In this document: positions 54,710 to 63,847 of the stretch, piece after piece
Layout of the letters: every line of letters starts with the position of its first letter
How positions within the stretch are numbered: position 1 is the first letter of the stretch
DNA from: an uncultured Pelagibacteraceae bacterium
GTDB lineage: Bacteria > Pseudomonadota > Alphaproteobacteria > Pelagibacterales > Pelagibacteraceae
Direction of reading: 5' to 3'
Length of the DNA: 64,000 nt
Assembly: GCA_902554765.1 (NCBI GenBank)
Contig: CACDPY010000001.1
Span: 1 to 64,000 of the forward strand
Program-made: the position numbers and the translations under genes
Notes under the pieces: model-generated
What the model saw: only the letters and a program-made list of their open reading frames with translations
What the model was told of the DNA's origin: nothing
The model's database searches: none

Positions 54710-54952
54710 TTATTGTGTCTCAATAATTTGATAATCTTCAATAACAAGATTAGCTAAAAGTTTTTTACACATATCTTCAACTATCTTTTTAGCTTTTGAT
54801 GGGTCATTTTCTTTTACATCAACTTCAAAATATTTTCCTTGTCTTACTTCATTTATATCCTTGAACCCCATACCATCTAATGTTTGATGAATGACTTTTC
54901 CTTGGGGATCCAAAACATCTTTTTTAAGAGTTATGATTGCTGAAATTTTCAT
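54710..54952 (-). CDS. purS: FGAM synthase bridging subunit PurS
   Basis: 80 residues. [19 protein letters not shown] and [16 protein letters not shown] are standard. PurS links PurQ to PurL and helps ammonia channelling. It overlaps purC by 4 bp. Its presence explains the short PurL. Confidence 0.95.
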   Translation of the reverse strand: MKISAIITLKKDVLDPQGKVIHQTLDGMGFKDINEVRQGKYFEVDVKENDPSKAKKIVEDMCKKLLANLVIEDYQIIETQ

Positions 54953-55734
54953 TTACTTTTTTTTTTAACTGATGACAATTTAGTTACATTAACTGCAGAT
55001 ACATTAGATTGCTCATGTAGAATACCCAATCTTTTTGCAACCTCAGTATAAGCAGGGATTAAATCTCCTAGGTCTTTTCTAAATCTGTCTTTATCCAGTT
55101 TTTTATCAGTTATTGAGTCCCATAATCTACATGTGTCAGGACTTATCTCATCTGCTAAAATTACTTCATTCCTACCGTTAATCTTAATTCTTCCAAATTC
55201 CAGTTTAAAATCAATTAACTTAATTCCAATTCCTCTAAACATTCCGATCATAAAATCATTAATTCGTAAAATCATTTTTTTTACTTTTTCAATTTCTTTT
55301 TTACTAGCCCAATCAAATGCATAAATATGTTCTTCAGCAATTAGGGGATCACCAAGCGCATCATCCTTTAAACAGTATTCAAGTAAAGGTTCTTTGAGAA
55401 CTGTACCATCTTCAATTCCCAATCTTTTAGTTATTGAACCAGAGGCAACATTTCTTACAATAAATTCAATTGGAATAATTTCTACTAATTTGATTACTTG
55501 TTCTCTCATATTAAGTCTTTTAACTAAATGATTTTTAATACCTATTTGAGATAGATTTGAGAGAATATGCTCCGAAATTCTATTATTTAAAACACCTTTG
55601 CCCTCAATAGTACTTTTCTTCTGATTGTTAAATGCTGTTGCATCATCTTTAAAATATTGAATAACTAAATTTTTATCCGATGTTGCGTATATAATTTTAG
55701 CTTTACCTTCATATAATTTTTTACCTTTTTTCAT
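54949..55734 (-). CDS. purC: SAICAR synthetase
   Basis: 261 residues. [12 protein letters not shown] near the start binds [19 protein letters not shown] and [12 protein letters not shown] with [12 protein letters not shown] are the family motifs. It joins CAIR with aspartate. Shares a base with purB (TAATG) and overlaps purS by 4 bp. The lysine-rich last ten residues extend slightly past the usual end. Confidence 0.96.
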   Translation of the reverse strand: MKKGKKLYEGKAKIIYATSDKNLVIQYFKDDATAFNNQKKSTIEGKGVLNNRISEHILSNLSQIGIKNHLVKRLNMREQVIKLVEIIPIEFIVRNVASGSITKRLGIEDGTVLKEPLLEYCLKDDALGDPLIAEEHIYAFDWASKKEIEKVKKMILRINDFMIGMFRGIGIKLIDFKLEFGRIKINGRNEVILADEISPDTCRLWDSITDKKLDKDRFRKDLGDLIPAYTEVAKRLGILHEQSNVSAVNVTKLSSVKKKSK

Positions 55735-57026
55735 TATTTAAATACTCTTCTAAAGATTAAATTTACATTCTTAAAATGTTTAGAATAACTAAAAATAGTT
55801 CTTAATTTTTTTGGTGAAATCTTGCTCATTATGTATTTGTCAGTTTGAATAACATTAAACAAATCCAAGTTTTCAGCAAAACATTTTTTCGCATAAGTTT
55901 GAACCATTTTGTAAGATTTCTCTCTACTTAAACCTGTTTTTGTTAATTCAAGCATTAACTCTTGGGAAAAAATTAATCCTTTTGTAATATTTAAATTTTC
56001 CAACATCTTTTTTGGATAGACAATCATATTATCTAAAATATTTGTTAATCTTACCAAAGCAAAATCTGTTGTGATATTGGTATCAGGCCCAATATTTCTC
56101 TCAACACTTGAGTGAGAAATATCTCTTTCATGCCAAAGAGCAATGTTCTCAAGGGCAGGGACGACAGCACTTCTAACCATTCTTGCTAAACCAGTTAAGT
56201 TTTCGCTCAGAATTGGATTCTTTTTATGTGGCATTGCTGAAGAACCTTTTTGGTTTTTAGAAAAGTATTCTTGCAATTCATACACTTCAGTTCTTTGTAA
56301 ATGTCTAATTTCAATAGCAACTCTTTCAATAGAACCAGCAATTATTCCTAAAACTGAAAAATAAAAAGCATGACGGTCTCTTGGAATTATTTGAGTTGAA
56401 ATAGGCTCTACTTTTAAATTAAGTTTTTTGGCAACATGTTTTTCAACACTTGGATTTATGTTAGCAAAAGTTCCAACAGCACCTGATATTGCACAAGTTG
56501 AGACTTCATCTATTGCATCCACTAATCTTTTTCTATTTCTTTTAAATTCTTCATAAAAAGAAGCTAATTTTAAACCAAAAGTAATTGGTTCTGCATGAAT
56601 ACCATGACTTCTACCCATACAAGGAGTGAATTTATATTTTCTAGCTTGTTTTTTAAGCACTTTTAAAATCTGATCTAAATCTTTTAGAATTATTTTACCT
56701 GATTGGACTAATTGAATATTAAAACTTGTATCCACCACATCAGATGAAGTCATACCTTGGTGAAGGTATCTTGCTTTAATTCCAGCTTTTTCCGTAACAG
56801 ATGTTAAAAAAGCAATCACATCATGTTTTACTTGTGTCTCTATTTGATGAATTCTTTTTACATTAATTCTGGCTTTTTTTCTTACAACTGAAGATACTCC
56901 TTTTGGTATTTGACCAAGTTTTTCCATTGCTTGAGCAGCAGCAACCTCTACATCGAGCCAAATTTTATATTTATTTTCTTCTGACCAAATATCAGTAAGT
57001 TCTTTTCGCGAGTATCTTTTTATCAT
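55734..57026 (-). CDS. purB: adenylosuccinate lyase
   Basis: 430 residues. The fumarase/aspartase signature [15 protein letters not shown] is intact, with [13 protein letters not shown] and [16 protein letters not shown] upstream. It removes fumarate from both SAICAR and adenylosuccinate, and thus serves two steps of the pathway. Gap to map is 3 bp. Confidence 0.97.
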   Translation of the reverse strand: MIKRYSRKELTDIWSEENKYKIWLDVEVAAAQAMEKLGQIPKGVSSVVRKKARINVKRIHQIETQVKHDVIAFLTSVTEKAGIKARYLHQGMTSSDVVDTSFNIQLVQSGKIILKDLDQILKVLKKQARKYKFTPCMGRSHGIHAEPITFGLKLASFYEEFKRNRKRLVDAIDEVSTCAISGAVGTFANINPSVEKHVAKKLNLKVEPISTQIIPRDRHAFYFSVLGIIAGSIERVAIEIRHLQRTEVYELQEYFSKNQKGSSAMPHKKNPILSENLTGLARMVRSAVVPALENIALWHERDISHSSVERNIGPDTNITTDFALVRLTNILDNMIVYPKKMLENLNITKGLIFSQELMLELTKTGLSREKSYKMVQTYAKKCFAENLDLFNVIQTDKYIMSKISPKKLRTIFSYSKHFKNVNLIFRRVFK

Positions 57027-57029
57027 TAA

Positions 57030-57803
57030 TTATAAGTATGGAGGCTTTGAATAACCTTTAGCAGATTCTGTAAAGATTTCATAACCATTTTCTGTAATTC
57101 CTAAAGTATGCTCAAATTGTGCAGATAATGATTTATCTTTGGTAACTGCAGTCCAACCATCATTGAGCATTTTTGTATCAAATTTTCCAGCATTAATCAT
57201 TGGTTCAATAGTAAATGTCATTCCAGGTTTAATTTCCATACCAGTATTTTTACGTCCATAATGAAGTATATTTGGTGGTTCATGAAATGTTGTACTAATT
57301 CCATGGCCACAAAAATCTCTAACAACTGAAAAACCTTTTTCTTCAACATAGGATTGAATTTCATATCCAATGTCTCCCAGTTTAATTCCAGGTTTTAAAA
57401 TTTGAATTGCCTTCATCATAGACTCATAAGTTGTATTAATTAAGTTATTTAATTTTACTGGAGTTTTTCCGATACAAAACATTCTACTTGTATCTCCATA
57501 ATGTTCATCAACAACAGCTGTAACATCAATATTTAAAGCATCTCCTTCTTCTAAAACTCTATCTTCAGAGGGAATACCATGACAAACCACATGATTGAGT
57601 GATGTGCATAATGATTTTTTAAACCCTCGATAATAAAGTGGTGCAGAATAACCACCATTATCTCTTATAAATTCATACCCTAGTTTATCTATGTAAGCAG
57701 TTGTTATGCCTTCTTTTATATTTTCAGTTAACATATCTAAAGTTTGAGATGCAAGCTTACCCGCTGTTCTCATTTTTTCAAATTTTTCAGAATAATCAGT
57801 CAT
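57030..57803 (-). CDS. map: type-I methionine aminopeptidase
   Basis: 257 residues. Metal ligands: DALNIDVTAVVDEHYGDTSR, CGHGISTTFHEPP, FTIEPMINAG and AQFEHTLGIT are in order. No N-terminal zinc-finger extension. It trims initiator methionine. It overlaps sfsA by 8 bp, so the two are coupled. Confidence 0.96.
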   Translation of the reverse strand: MTDYSEKFEKMRTAGKLASQTLDMLTENIKEGITTAYIDKLGYEFIRDNGGYSAPLYYRGFKKSLCTSLNHVVCHGIPSEDRVLEEGDALNIDVTAVVDEHYGDTSRMFCIGKTPVKLNNLINTTYESMMKAIQILKPGIKLGDIGYEIQSYVEEKGFSVVRDFCGHGISTTFHEPPNILHYGRKNTGMEIKPGMTFTIEPMINAGKFDTKMLNDGWTAVTKDKSLSAQFEHTLGITENGYEIFTESAKGYSKPPYL

Positions 57804-58494
57804 TTATAATTTTTAGTTTTTTTTCTATTTTAATTTCCTTGGTTGTTATTTTACATCTATAAGCTAAAAAATTTACTCCTGCTTTTATTGCAATTAAATA
57901 ATTTTTATAATATTCACTGTCGATATCTTTCGCTATCTTAAAATTTTCCATATTTTCTATCTGAACTAAATATAATAAGTAGCTTTTATAACCTTTTTTT
58001 ATGGCATCAATAAGGGTAAGTAAATGCTTAGATCCCCTTGTAGTAATTGCATCAGGAAATTCAGCAGTTTTTTTATCTCTAAAAAGTGTTACATTTTTTA
58101 CCTCTACAAAACTTTTTTGTTTATTTTTCTCAACCAAAAAATCAAACCTTGTTTCTTTATTGAAAAAAACCTCAGGTTTTATCAAATCACTATTTTTTAA
58201 TTCTTTAATCAAATTATTATTTAAACCATGATTAACAATTTTATTAGCCATATGTGTATTGACACCCACTAAGTTTTTATGAGCTTTAATTAATTCTAAA
58301 CCATATTTTAATTTTCTTTTTGGGTCGTTATTTTTGGATAAATAGACCTCATTGTTTTCATCTAGAAGACCTTTCATCGAGCCAGTATTTGGGCAATGAG
58401 CCACAACAACCTCATTGTCTAATTTAACATCAGTGAAAAAGCGTTTATATCTTTTGATTAATTTGCCTTTAATTAAAGACTTGGTAAATTCCAT
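57796..58494 (-). CDS. sfsA: SfsA-family protein
   Basis: About 232 residues. FLVEKNKQKSFVEVKNVTL and HCPNTGSMKGLL are the family motifs. SfsA is a predicted nuclease-like/DNA-binding protein named from sugar-fermentation stimulation; the true role is unclear. I start at the ATG 58492-58494 (MEFTKSL); a frame 12 residues longer has a hydrophobic lead that overlaps the opposite gene. It is the first gene of the run ending in grxD. Confidence 0.85.
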   Translation of the reverse strand: MEFTKSLIKGKLIKRYKRFFTDVKLDNEVVVAHCPNTGSMKGLLDENNEVYLSKNNDPKRKLKYGLELIKAHKNLVGVNTHMANKIVNHGLNNNLIKELKNSDLIKPEVFFNKETRFDFLVEKNKQKSFVEVKNVTLFRDKKTAEFPDAITTRGSKHLLTLIDAIKKGYKSYLLYLVQIENMENFKIAKDIDSEYYKNYLIAIKAGVNFLAYRCKITTKEIKIEKKLKIIND

Positions 58495-58514
58495 AATCAA
58501 ATTATACATATAAA

Positions 58515-59264
58515 ATGTCAAAAAAAACAAAAGTAAATGCCGCGATATTAATTATTGGGAATGAAATTCTTTCAGGAAGAACACAAGATACTAACACAAG
58601 TACCTTAGCAACTTGGTTAAATTCTATAGGAGTTAAAGTTAATGAAGTCAGAGTAATTCCAGATGTAGAAAAAACAATAATAGATACTTTAAATATATTA
58701 CGGAAAGAAAACGATTATGTTTTCACAACAGGTGGAATAGGACCAACCCATGATGATATTACTGCTGAGTCAGTATCTAAAGCATTTGGATTAAAATATG
58801 AAATACATAAAGAAGGGTACAAAATTTTGGAGGCATATTATAAACCTGGTGAGTTTAATGAGGGTAGGCAAAAGATGATTTGGATGCCACAAGATGCTGA
58901 GTTAATTTTAAATCCAACAAGTGGAGCTCCAGGATTTAGTATTGAAAATGTATTTTGTTTACCTGGTGTTCCTTCAATTTTGAAATCAATGTTAGGAGGT
59001 TTAAAAAATAAAATAGTTGGTGGTGAGCCCATTTTAAGTCAAACTATAAGTTTAAGAACTGTAGAAAGTGAAATCGCAAGTACTATTACCGAAATTCAAA
59101 ATAAAAATAAAGATGTAGAAATAGGAAGTTACCCATTTTTTCACGCAGGAAAATTAGGTGTTTCAATTGTCCTTCGTTCCGAAGATCAGTCCAAAATTAA
59201 TGATTGTAGTTCAGAAATAAAAGATTTTATAAAGAGGAAAAAAATTGAGATAGTAGATAGATAA
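58515..59264 (+). CDS. CinA N-terminal-type (MoCF) molybdopterin-binding-domain protein
   Basis: 249 residues. AAILIIGNEILSGRTQDTNT, FTTGGIGPTHDDITAESV and FCLPGVPSILKSM mark the MoeA/MoaB-type domain as in the N-terminal part of CinA (competence/damage protein A). The C-terminal nicotinamide deamidase (CinA_C) part is absent, as in several alphaproteobacteria. Related domains act as ADP-ribose pyrophosphatase; the role here is not certain. It is divergent from sfsA across 20 bp. Confidence 0.85.
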   Translation: MSKKTKVNAAILIIGNEILSGRTQDTNTSTLATWLNSIGVKVNEVRVIPDVEKTIIDTLNILRKENDYVFTTGGIGPTHDDITAESVSKAFGLKYEIHKEGYKILEAYYKPGEFNEGRQKMIWMPQDAELILNPTSGAPGFSIENVFCLPGVPSILKSMLGGLKNKIVGGEPILSQTISLRTVESEIASTITEIQNKNKDVEIGSYPFFHAGKLGVSIVLRSEDQSKINDCSSEIKDFIKRKKIEIVDR

Positions 59265-59268
59265 ATTT

Positions 59269-59979
59269 ATGAAAAACATACTAATACAAATTAAAAATTT
59301 GATTAATCAAATGTTATTTAAATTTGGGTATAGAATTTCAAAAGTTAATAATTCTGGTGAGCTAGTTAAAATTCACAAATATAAAGATTATAATGAGTAC
59401 CGAGAAACTCAAATTTTTTATAATAAAAAAAAAATTGATAAAGTTTGGGCTGATGAAATAACTTTGGAAAAAATTAGTGATTTTCTAAAAGATAGAATTA
59501 AAACAAGTATAATTAAAGGCATTTGCCATGGTTCACGTAATGGGTTTGAACAAAATTTTTTTAATGAAAAAAAAGATGGTTTTGAAGTAATCGGAACAGA
59601 TATTTCAGATACTGCAAAAAATTATAAAAATTCTATTGTCCATGATTTTCATAATGAAAAAAAAGAATGGATTAATAATTTTGATTTTGTTTATTCGAAT
59701 TCATTAGATCAAAGTTTTGATCCTAAAAAAGCTCTCGAAGTTTGGCTAAATCAAATTAAAGAAAAAGGATTTGTAATTATTGAGCATTCTGATCAACATG
59801 GAGTAATCTCTTCTGGTAAAATGGATCCATTTGGAGTAGAGGCTAATTTTTTTCCATATTTACTATCTGAATGGTTTGGTCACTTAATATCAATTGAAAT
59901 TATCAAAGGATCAAAAATTAATAAGAATAATGCTCCAGTATTCTTATTTGTTTTAAAAAAAAATATTCAAGAAAATTAA
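59269..59979 (+). CDS. methyltransferase-like protein
   Basis: 236 residues, weakly like class-I SAM methyltransferases: IIKGICHGSRNGFEQNF near 78-96 in the place of motif I, VIGTDISDTAKN for motif II, and FDFVYSNSLDQSFDPKKALEVW for motif IV. The glycine loop is GSRNG, unusual. The N-terminal LINQMLFKFGYRISK resembles the start of the 3159-4205 gene. Substrate unknown. It begins 4 bp after the CinA-like stop and shares a base with the next gene. Confidence 0.55.
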   Translation: MKNILIQIKNLINQMLFKFGYRISKVNNSGELVKIHKYKDYNEYRETQIFYNKKKIDKVWADEITLEKISDFLKDRIKTSIIKGICHGSRNGFEQNFFNEKKDGFEVIGTDISDTAKNYKNSIVHDFHNEKKEWINNFDFVYSNSLDQSFDPKKALEVWLNQIKEKGFVIIEHSDQHGVISSGKMDPFGVEANFFPYLLSEWFGHLISIEIIKGSKINKNNAPVFLFVLKKNIQEN

Positions 59980-60383
59980 TGTTATATTTTGCGTACGGCA
60001 GTAATCTAAATCATTTTCAAATGAAAAGAAGATGTAAAGATAGCGTTTTTTTAAAAAAAATAAATCTTAAAAACTTTAAACTTACTTTTAGAAGTAAATA
60101 TAGAGCTGCTGATATTGAACCAAAAAAAAACTCAATAGTACCTGGTGGTTTATTTGAAATTTCTAAAAGTGATGAAAAAAAGCTTGATATGTATGAAGAT
60201 TTTCCCACATTATATAAAAAATTTTACTTTAGTTATTACGGCAAAAAAATAATGACTTATACCATGGTTAAAAAAACTAAATTCATGTATCCTACTGAAA
60301 GATATCTTAATGTTGTTAAAAGAGGATATTCAGATTGTAAACTAGATAAAAAATTTTTAAAAAAAGCTTTGTTGACTAAATAA
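59979..60383 (+). CDS. gamma-glutamylcyclotransferase-like (AIG2/GGCT fold) protein
   Basis: 134 residues. The start LYFAYGSNLNHFQMKRRC is the YGSN substrate loop of the GGCT family, and PGGLFEISKSDEKKLDMYED supplies the catalytic glutamate region. It could cleave gamma-glutamyl dipeptides or glutathione products, or act on gamma-glutamylamines. It shares one base with both neighbours, in a three-gene run with methyltransferase-like genes. Confidence 0.82.
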   Translation: MLYFAYGSNLNHFQMKRRCKDSVFLKKINLKNFKLTFRSKYRAADIEPKKNSIVPGGLFEISKSDEKKLDMYEDFPTLYKKFYFSYYGKKIMTYTMVKKTKFMYPTERYLNVVKRGYSDCKLDKKFLKKALLTK

Positions 60384-61264
60384 TGAAAAAAATAATAAAA
60401 AAAGTATTAATTTTTTTTCTAATTGAATTTCGTTTTATTATTATTTTTGAGAAAAAATTACTAAGATTTAGATCTTTAAAGATAAACAACAAAAGCATTT
60501 TACCTTTTTTAAGATATAATGTTTTTGATAAATTTATGATATCTCTTTATTACAATAATTATTATAAGAATTTAAATAATCCTAAAAAACAAATAGAAAT
60601 TTCAAAAAGATATAATCAAAGCGGTGATGGCTTACTATTGGCCAAAGAATATTACAAAAACCCTTCTCGTGGACACAGAAAATCATCTATATTATTTTAC
60701 CGACATGTAGAAAATTTAATTAATGAAAAAAATTTAAATAACACTCAAACTTATTTCATGAATTTTGGCTCATCATCAGGTTTGGACATATTAAACTTTA
60801 GGGAAAAGTATGAAAAAATCAATTATATTTCCTGTGATACTGATAATAATTCAATTCAATTCCAAAGCCAAGTTTCTTTAAAAAAATTTCCAAACATTGA
60901 GTATACAACAGATAGTTTAGAGGTTGTGTGTAAAAATATAAAAAAAATATTAGATAAAAATAGTGAAAAAAAAATCATTTTTTTTACTAATAATACACTT
61001 CAACATAATATTCCCTCACTAATTGTGGAACTTTATGAAAATCTCAAACAAATTAAAAATGATTTCTATTTTTGCGCAATTGAAAAATTAAAGCTCAATG
61101 TAAAAGAATCACAATTATCTGAACATATAAACTATGTTCAATGGCATCATGATTTAAAAAAATACGCTCAAAAATATGAATTTAAAACTTTTTTTTATGA
61201 GAGAATGAATATAAAAAAGGATATTGAAGATTATCAAAAAATAATTTTTAGTAATTTAGGATGA
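60383..61264 (+). CDS. unknown protein, possibly methyltransferase-fold
   Basis: 293 residues. The N-terminus (first 30) is basic and hydrophobic, perhaps a membrane-binding segment. The middle has YFMNFGSSSGLDILNF near 126-141 followed by INYISCDTDNNSI, which resembles SAM motifs I and II, then IIFFTNNTLQHNIPSLI. The similarity is faint, and I cannot name the family. It shares one base with the GGCT-like gene. Confidence 0.45.
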   Translation: MKKIIKKVLIFFLIEFRFIIIFEKKLLRFRSLKINNKSILPFLRYNVFDKFMISLYYNNYYKNLNNPKKQIEISKRYNQSGDGLLLAKEYYKNPSRGHRKSSILFYRHVENLINEKNLNNTQTYFMNFGSSSGLDILNFREKYEKINYISCDTDNNSIQFQSQVSLKKFPNIEYTTDSLEVVCKNIKKILDKNSEKKIIFFTNNTLQHNIPSLIVELYENLKQIKNDFYFCAIEKLKLNVKESQLSEHINYVQWHHDLKKYAQKYEFKTFFYERMNIKKDIEDYQKIIFSNLG

Positions 61265-61324
61265 ATTATTTGTATTTAATTGGTAGTATGCTTTTGAAAA
61301 TGTTAATAACAAAGTAAGTAGTAA

Positions 61325-62128
61325 ATGAATTTGATAAAATTTTTAAAAAAAATTTCTTTTGGATTAATCCTGTTTATTATATTATTTTCTTCGTTAGTAA
61401 ATTTATACAAAGAAAAAAATAATATAATTAATAAGATTAAAAAAATTACTTCAATCTCTGAAGAAAATAGCTACAAAAATAATTCATACGATAGAGAATA
61501 TTATGAGATGAAAGAAAAAGATATTTATTGGGCTAAAGAAATTTTGAATGGAGGATATATTTTACATTTTAGACATGCAGAGAGAGATAAATGGATTGAT
61601 GTACAAATGTATGACGCATTAGAAAGTGATTTGCATCAAAATGGTACAGATGGCTCTAGATATGCAGAAAACGATTATTTTTCAAAAGCAGTGTGTTTAA
61701 ATAACAGAGGATTAATACAAGCTAAGGCTATGAGTGAACATATTAATCATATTAAGTTACCAGTATCATATGTAGTATCATCAGTTTCATGTAGAGCTAG
61801 ACAGACTGCTGAAATTGTTTTTAACGGATATAACTCTTTAAGTAGATTGCTTGTTCATACAGGACCATATAATGAAAATTATGATGATAGAAATCAAAAA
61901 TTAAAAAAATTTTATCTCTCACTACCAGTTTCAAATAATGGAAATGTAATTGTTTCAGCTCATAATAGCGTTGTTAGACCAGAGATATTTGAAAATGATG
62001 TTGGTATTAATAGACTAGAACTAGAAGAGGGTGGTTTTTTTGTAATATCAATAAAACAAAAAAAACTAATTCTAGAACACGAGTTTAACAATTTTTTAGA
62101 TTTCCAAAGAATTTTTTTTAAAAGATAA
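61325..62128 (+). CDS. membrane-anchored histidine phosphatase family protein
   Basis: 267 residues. An N-terminal helix (ISFGLILFIILFSSLVNLY) anchors it or acts as signal. The domain begins GGYILHFRHAERDK, the RHxE phosphatase motif with the phospho-accepting histidine, and VIVSAHNSVVRPE provides the second catalytic histidine. VVSSVSCRARQTAEIVF is also typical. Extracytoplasmic location is likely. Substrate unknown (phospho-sugars, nucleotides or phosphoproteins). Confidence 0.75.
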   Translation: MNLIKFLKKISFGLILFIILFSSLVNLYKEKNNIINKIKKITSISEENSYKNNSYDREYYEMKEKDIYWAKEILNGGYILHFRHAERDKWIDVQMYDALESDLHQNGTDGSRYAENDYFSKAVCLNNRGLIQAKAMSEHINHIKLPVSYVVSSVSCRARQTAEIVFNGYNSLSRLLVHTGPYNENYDDRNQKLKKFYLSLPVSNNGNVIVSAHNSVVRPEIFENDVGINRLELEEGGFFVISIKQKKLILEHEFNNFLDFQRIFFKR

Positions 62129-62169
62129 CTAGTTCAAGACCAGTATATGGAGAGATAAAATAAAAAAAA

Positions 62170-62198
62170 TTTACTTATTCATCTTGTTCAATTATAAA
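62170..62198 (+). promoter_or_regulatory. possible promoter of tRNA-Leu
   Basis: TTTACT (62170-62175) and TATAAA (62193-62198) are 17 bp apart and end 32 bp before the mature tRNA. The preceding 102-bp gap after the phosphatase gene otherwise shows no coding frame. Confidence 0.4.
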
Positions 62199-62230
62199 TA
62201 TTAGCATAAACACTCATGAAATTCATTAAT

Positions 62231-62316
62231 GCCCTCGTGGTGAAATTGGTAGACACAAAGGACTTAAAATCCTTGCCGCTTGCGGAGTGCCAGTTCGAGT
62301 CTGGCCGAGGGCACCA
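62231..62316 (+). tRNA. tRNA-Leu(UAA)
   Basis: Class-II tRNA of 86 nt. The acceptor GCCCTCG pairs with CGAGGGC, the anticodon stem AAGGA/TCCTT encloses CTTAAAA with anticodon TAA at 62265-62267, the variable arm CCGC/GCGG is present, and the T-arm GCCAG-TTCGAGT-CTGGC is complete. CCA is encoded (62314-62316). It reads UUA, a codon used heavily in this AT-rich genome. Confidence 0.98.
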
Positions 62317-62321
62317 CATAT

Positions 62322-63092
62322 ATGATTAAACCAGTAATAATTTTTGATAAAAATAAAAATTCTATAAATATTAAAAGATCTATAGAAAAAAAAATAAAAT
62401 TTTACTCTTTAAAAAAATCTAATTTAATTATTGTTATTGGAGGGGATGGTTTTATGCTCCAATCCCTAAAAAAACTATATAAGCAAAAAAAACCATTTTA
62501 TGGAATTAATTCAGGTAATTATGGCTTTCTTATGAATAGATTTTCACAAAAAAACTTAGTTAAGAATTTATTAAAAAATAATAAGATAAGTGTTCCTGCT
62601 TTGGAGATGAAAGTAATTAATAAACTTAATATACAAAAAAAAGCAATTGCAATTAATGAAGTTTCAATTTTAAGACAAAGTAGACAAACATCATCATTAA
62701 AAATTAAAATAGGAAAAAAAACAATAATAAAAAAATTAGTATCAGATGGAGTTTTGGTTTCAACACCAGCTGGAAGCACTGCTTATAACTTATCTGTTGA
62801 TGGTCCAATTTTAAGTCTTAATTCTAAAAAGTTGTCAATTGTACCAATAAGTGCTTTTAGACCTAGAAATTGGAAAGGAAAAATTATGAGTGATAAGTCC
62901 AAAATTGAAATACTAAATTTAAATCCAAAGAAAAGACCAATTAGTGCAGTCGCAGATAATATAGAGGTTAGAAATGCAAAAAAAATTATTGTTAAAGTCA
63001 GTAGTAAAATAAAATTTGACATATTGTATGATAAAAACAGAAGCCTTCAAAAAAAAATTAAACTGGAGCAAATTAGAAGAGAAACTACTTAA
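62322..63092 (+). CDS. nadK: NAD kinase
   Basis: 256 residues. IVIGGDGFMLQSLKKL near 38-53 is the GGDG motif, GINSGNYGFLMNRF follows, and VSDGVLVSTPAGSTAYNLSVDGPI with SVDGP is the substrate site. It phosphorylates NAD to NADP. The frame could be opened 14 codons earlier, but that part lies inside the tRNA; ATG 62322 is 5 bp after the CCA end and is the true start. Transcription may run on from the tRNA. Confidence 0.95.
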   Translation: MIKPVIIFDKNKNSINIKRSIEKKIKFYSLKKSNLIIVIGGDGFMLQSLKKLYKQKKPFYGINSGNYGFLMNRFSQKNLVKNLLKNNKISVPALEMKVINKLNIQKKAIAINEVSILRQSRQTSSLKIKIGKKTIIKKLVSDGVLVSTPAGSTAYNLSVDGPILSLNSKKLSIVPISAFRPRNWKGKIMSDKSKIEILNLNPKKRPISAVADNIEVRNAKKIIVKVSSKIKFDILYDKNRSLQKKIKLEQIRRETT

Positions 63093-63097
63093 TCTTT

Positions 63098-63111
63098 TAA
63101 ACTATAGTTTA
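63098..63111. repeat. 14-bp perfect palindrome after nadK
   Basis: TAAACTATAGTTTA, a perfect palindrome in the 49-bp gap before the FkbM gene. It has no loop, so it is not a terminator; it may be an operator or chance. Confidence 0.3.
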
Positions 63112-63141
63112 GGAATTTTAAAACAATTATGAAATTTTATA

Positions 63142-63825
63142 ATGTTATTTTTAGATAAATTTTTTTTATTTTTTGCTGACTATCATCACAAACGAATAAT
63201 TAGATATTTAAAGAATCATGATTTAACAACTCTAATTGATGTAGGTACTCATAAGGGCGAATTTTTGAAAATTGCTTTAAAAATTAAATCATTTAATAAA
63301 ATTTATTGCTTTGAGCCTCAAAAAGAAATCTTTAAATTTCTTAAAAAAAATTTTTCTAAATATAAAAAGATTACTTTTTTTAACCTGGCGTTAGATAAAA
63401 AAAAAAATAAAAAATACTTATATATTAATAAGCTTACAAGCACTTCTACCTTATCCGCTTTTAATAGAAAATCAAAATGGCTTAAATTAAAGAATTTATT
63501 ATCAAACTCTAAAAAAAATTATCTCAAAAAATATAAAATAAGCACATCTTCTTTAGATCAAGTTTTTAATAACAAAAAGTTGAATAAATGCTTATTAAAA
63601 GTAGATGTGGAAGGTTTTGAATATGATGTATTGTTAGGATGTAAAAGAAAGATGAATGAAATACAATATATATTAATCGAAAATCAATTCGGCAATCATT
63701 ATAAAAAAAAAAATTATGAGATTATAAAAAAATTTTTATTTAAAAATAATTATAAAATACTAAAAAAATTTCTTTCACCAACTTTACATTATCAAGATAT
63801 TATTTTTAAGAAAGAATTATATTAA
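63142..63825 (+). CDS. FkbM-family methyltransferase
   Basis: 227 residues. TTLIDVGTHKGEFLKIAL near 30-47 is SAM motif I, IYCFEPQKEIFKFL motif II, and LLKVDVEGFEYDVLLGCKR motif IV with YILIENQFG; this spacing is FkbM. The family O-methylates sugars in surface glycans or natural products. It is the third or fourth methyltransferase-like gene within 5 kb, suggesting a glycan-modifying region continuing to the right. Confidence 0.88.
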   Translation: MLFLDKFFLFFADYHHKRIIRYLKNHDLTTLIDVGTHKGEFLKIALKIKSFNKIYCFEPQKEIFKFLKKNFSKYKKITFFNLALDKKKNKKYLYINKLTSTSTLSAFNRKSKWLKLKNLLSNSKKNYLKKYKISTSSLDQVFNNKKLNKCLLKVDVEGFEYDVLLGCKRKMNEIQYILIENQFGNHYKKKNYEIIKKFLFKNNYKILKKFLSPTLHYQDIIFKKELY

Positions 63826-63847
63826 TAATTCAAATCAATATAAGATT

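Noticed and set aside
62280-62321. NAD kinase start inside the tRNA gene
   Set aside because: The extra 14 codons come from the tRNA 3' half and encode residues unlike the NadK family; ATG 62322 gives the normal start.
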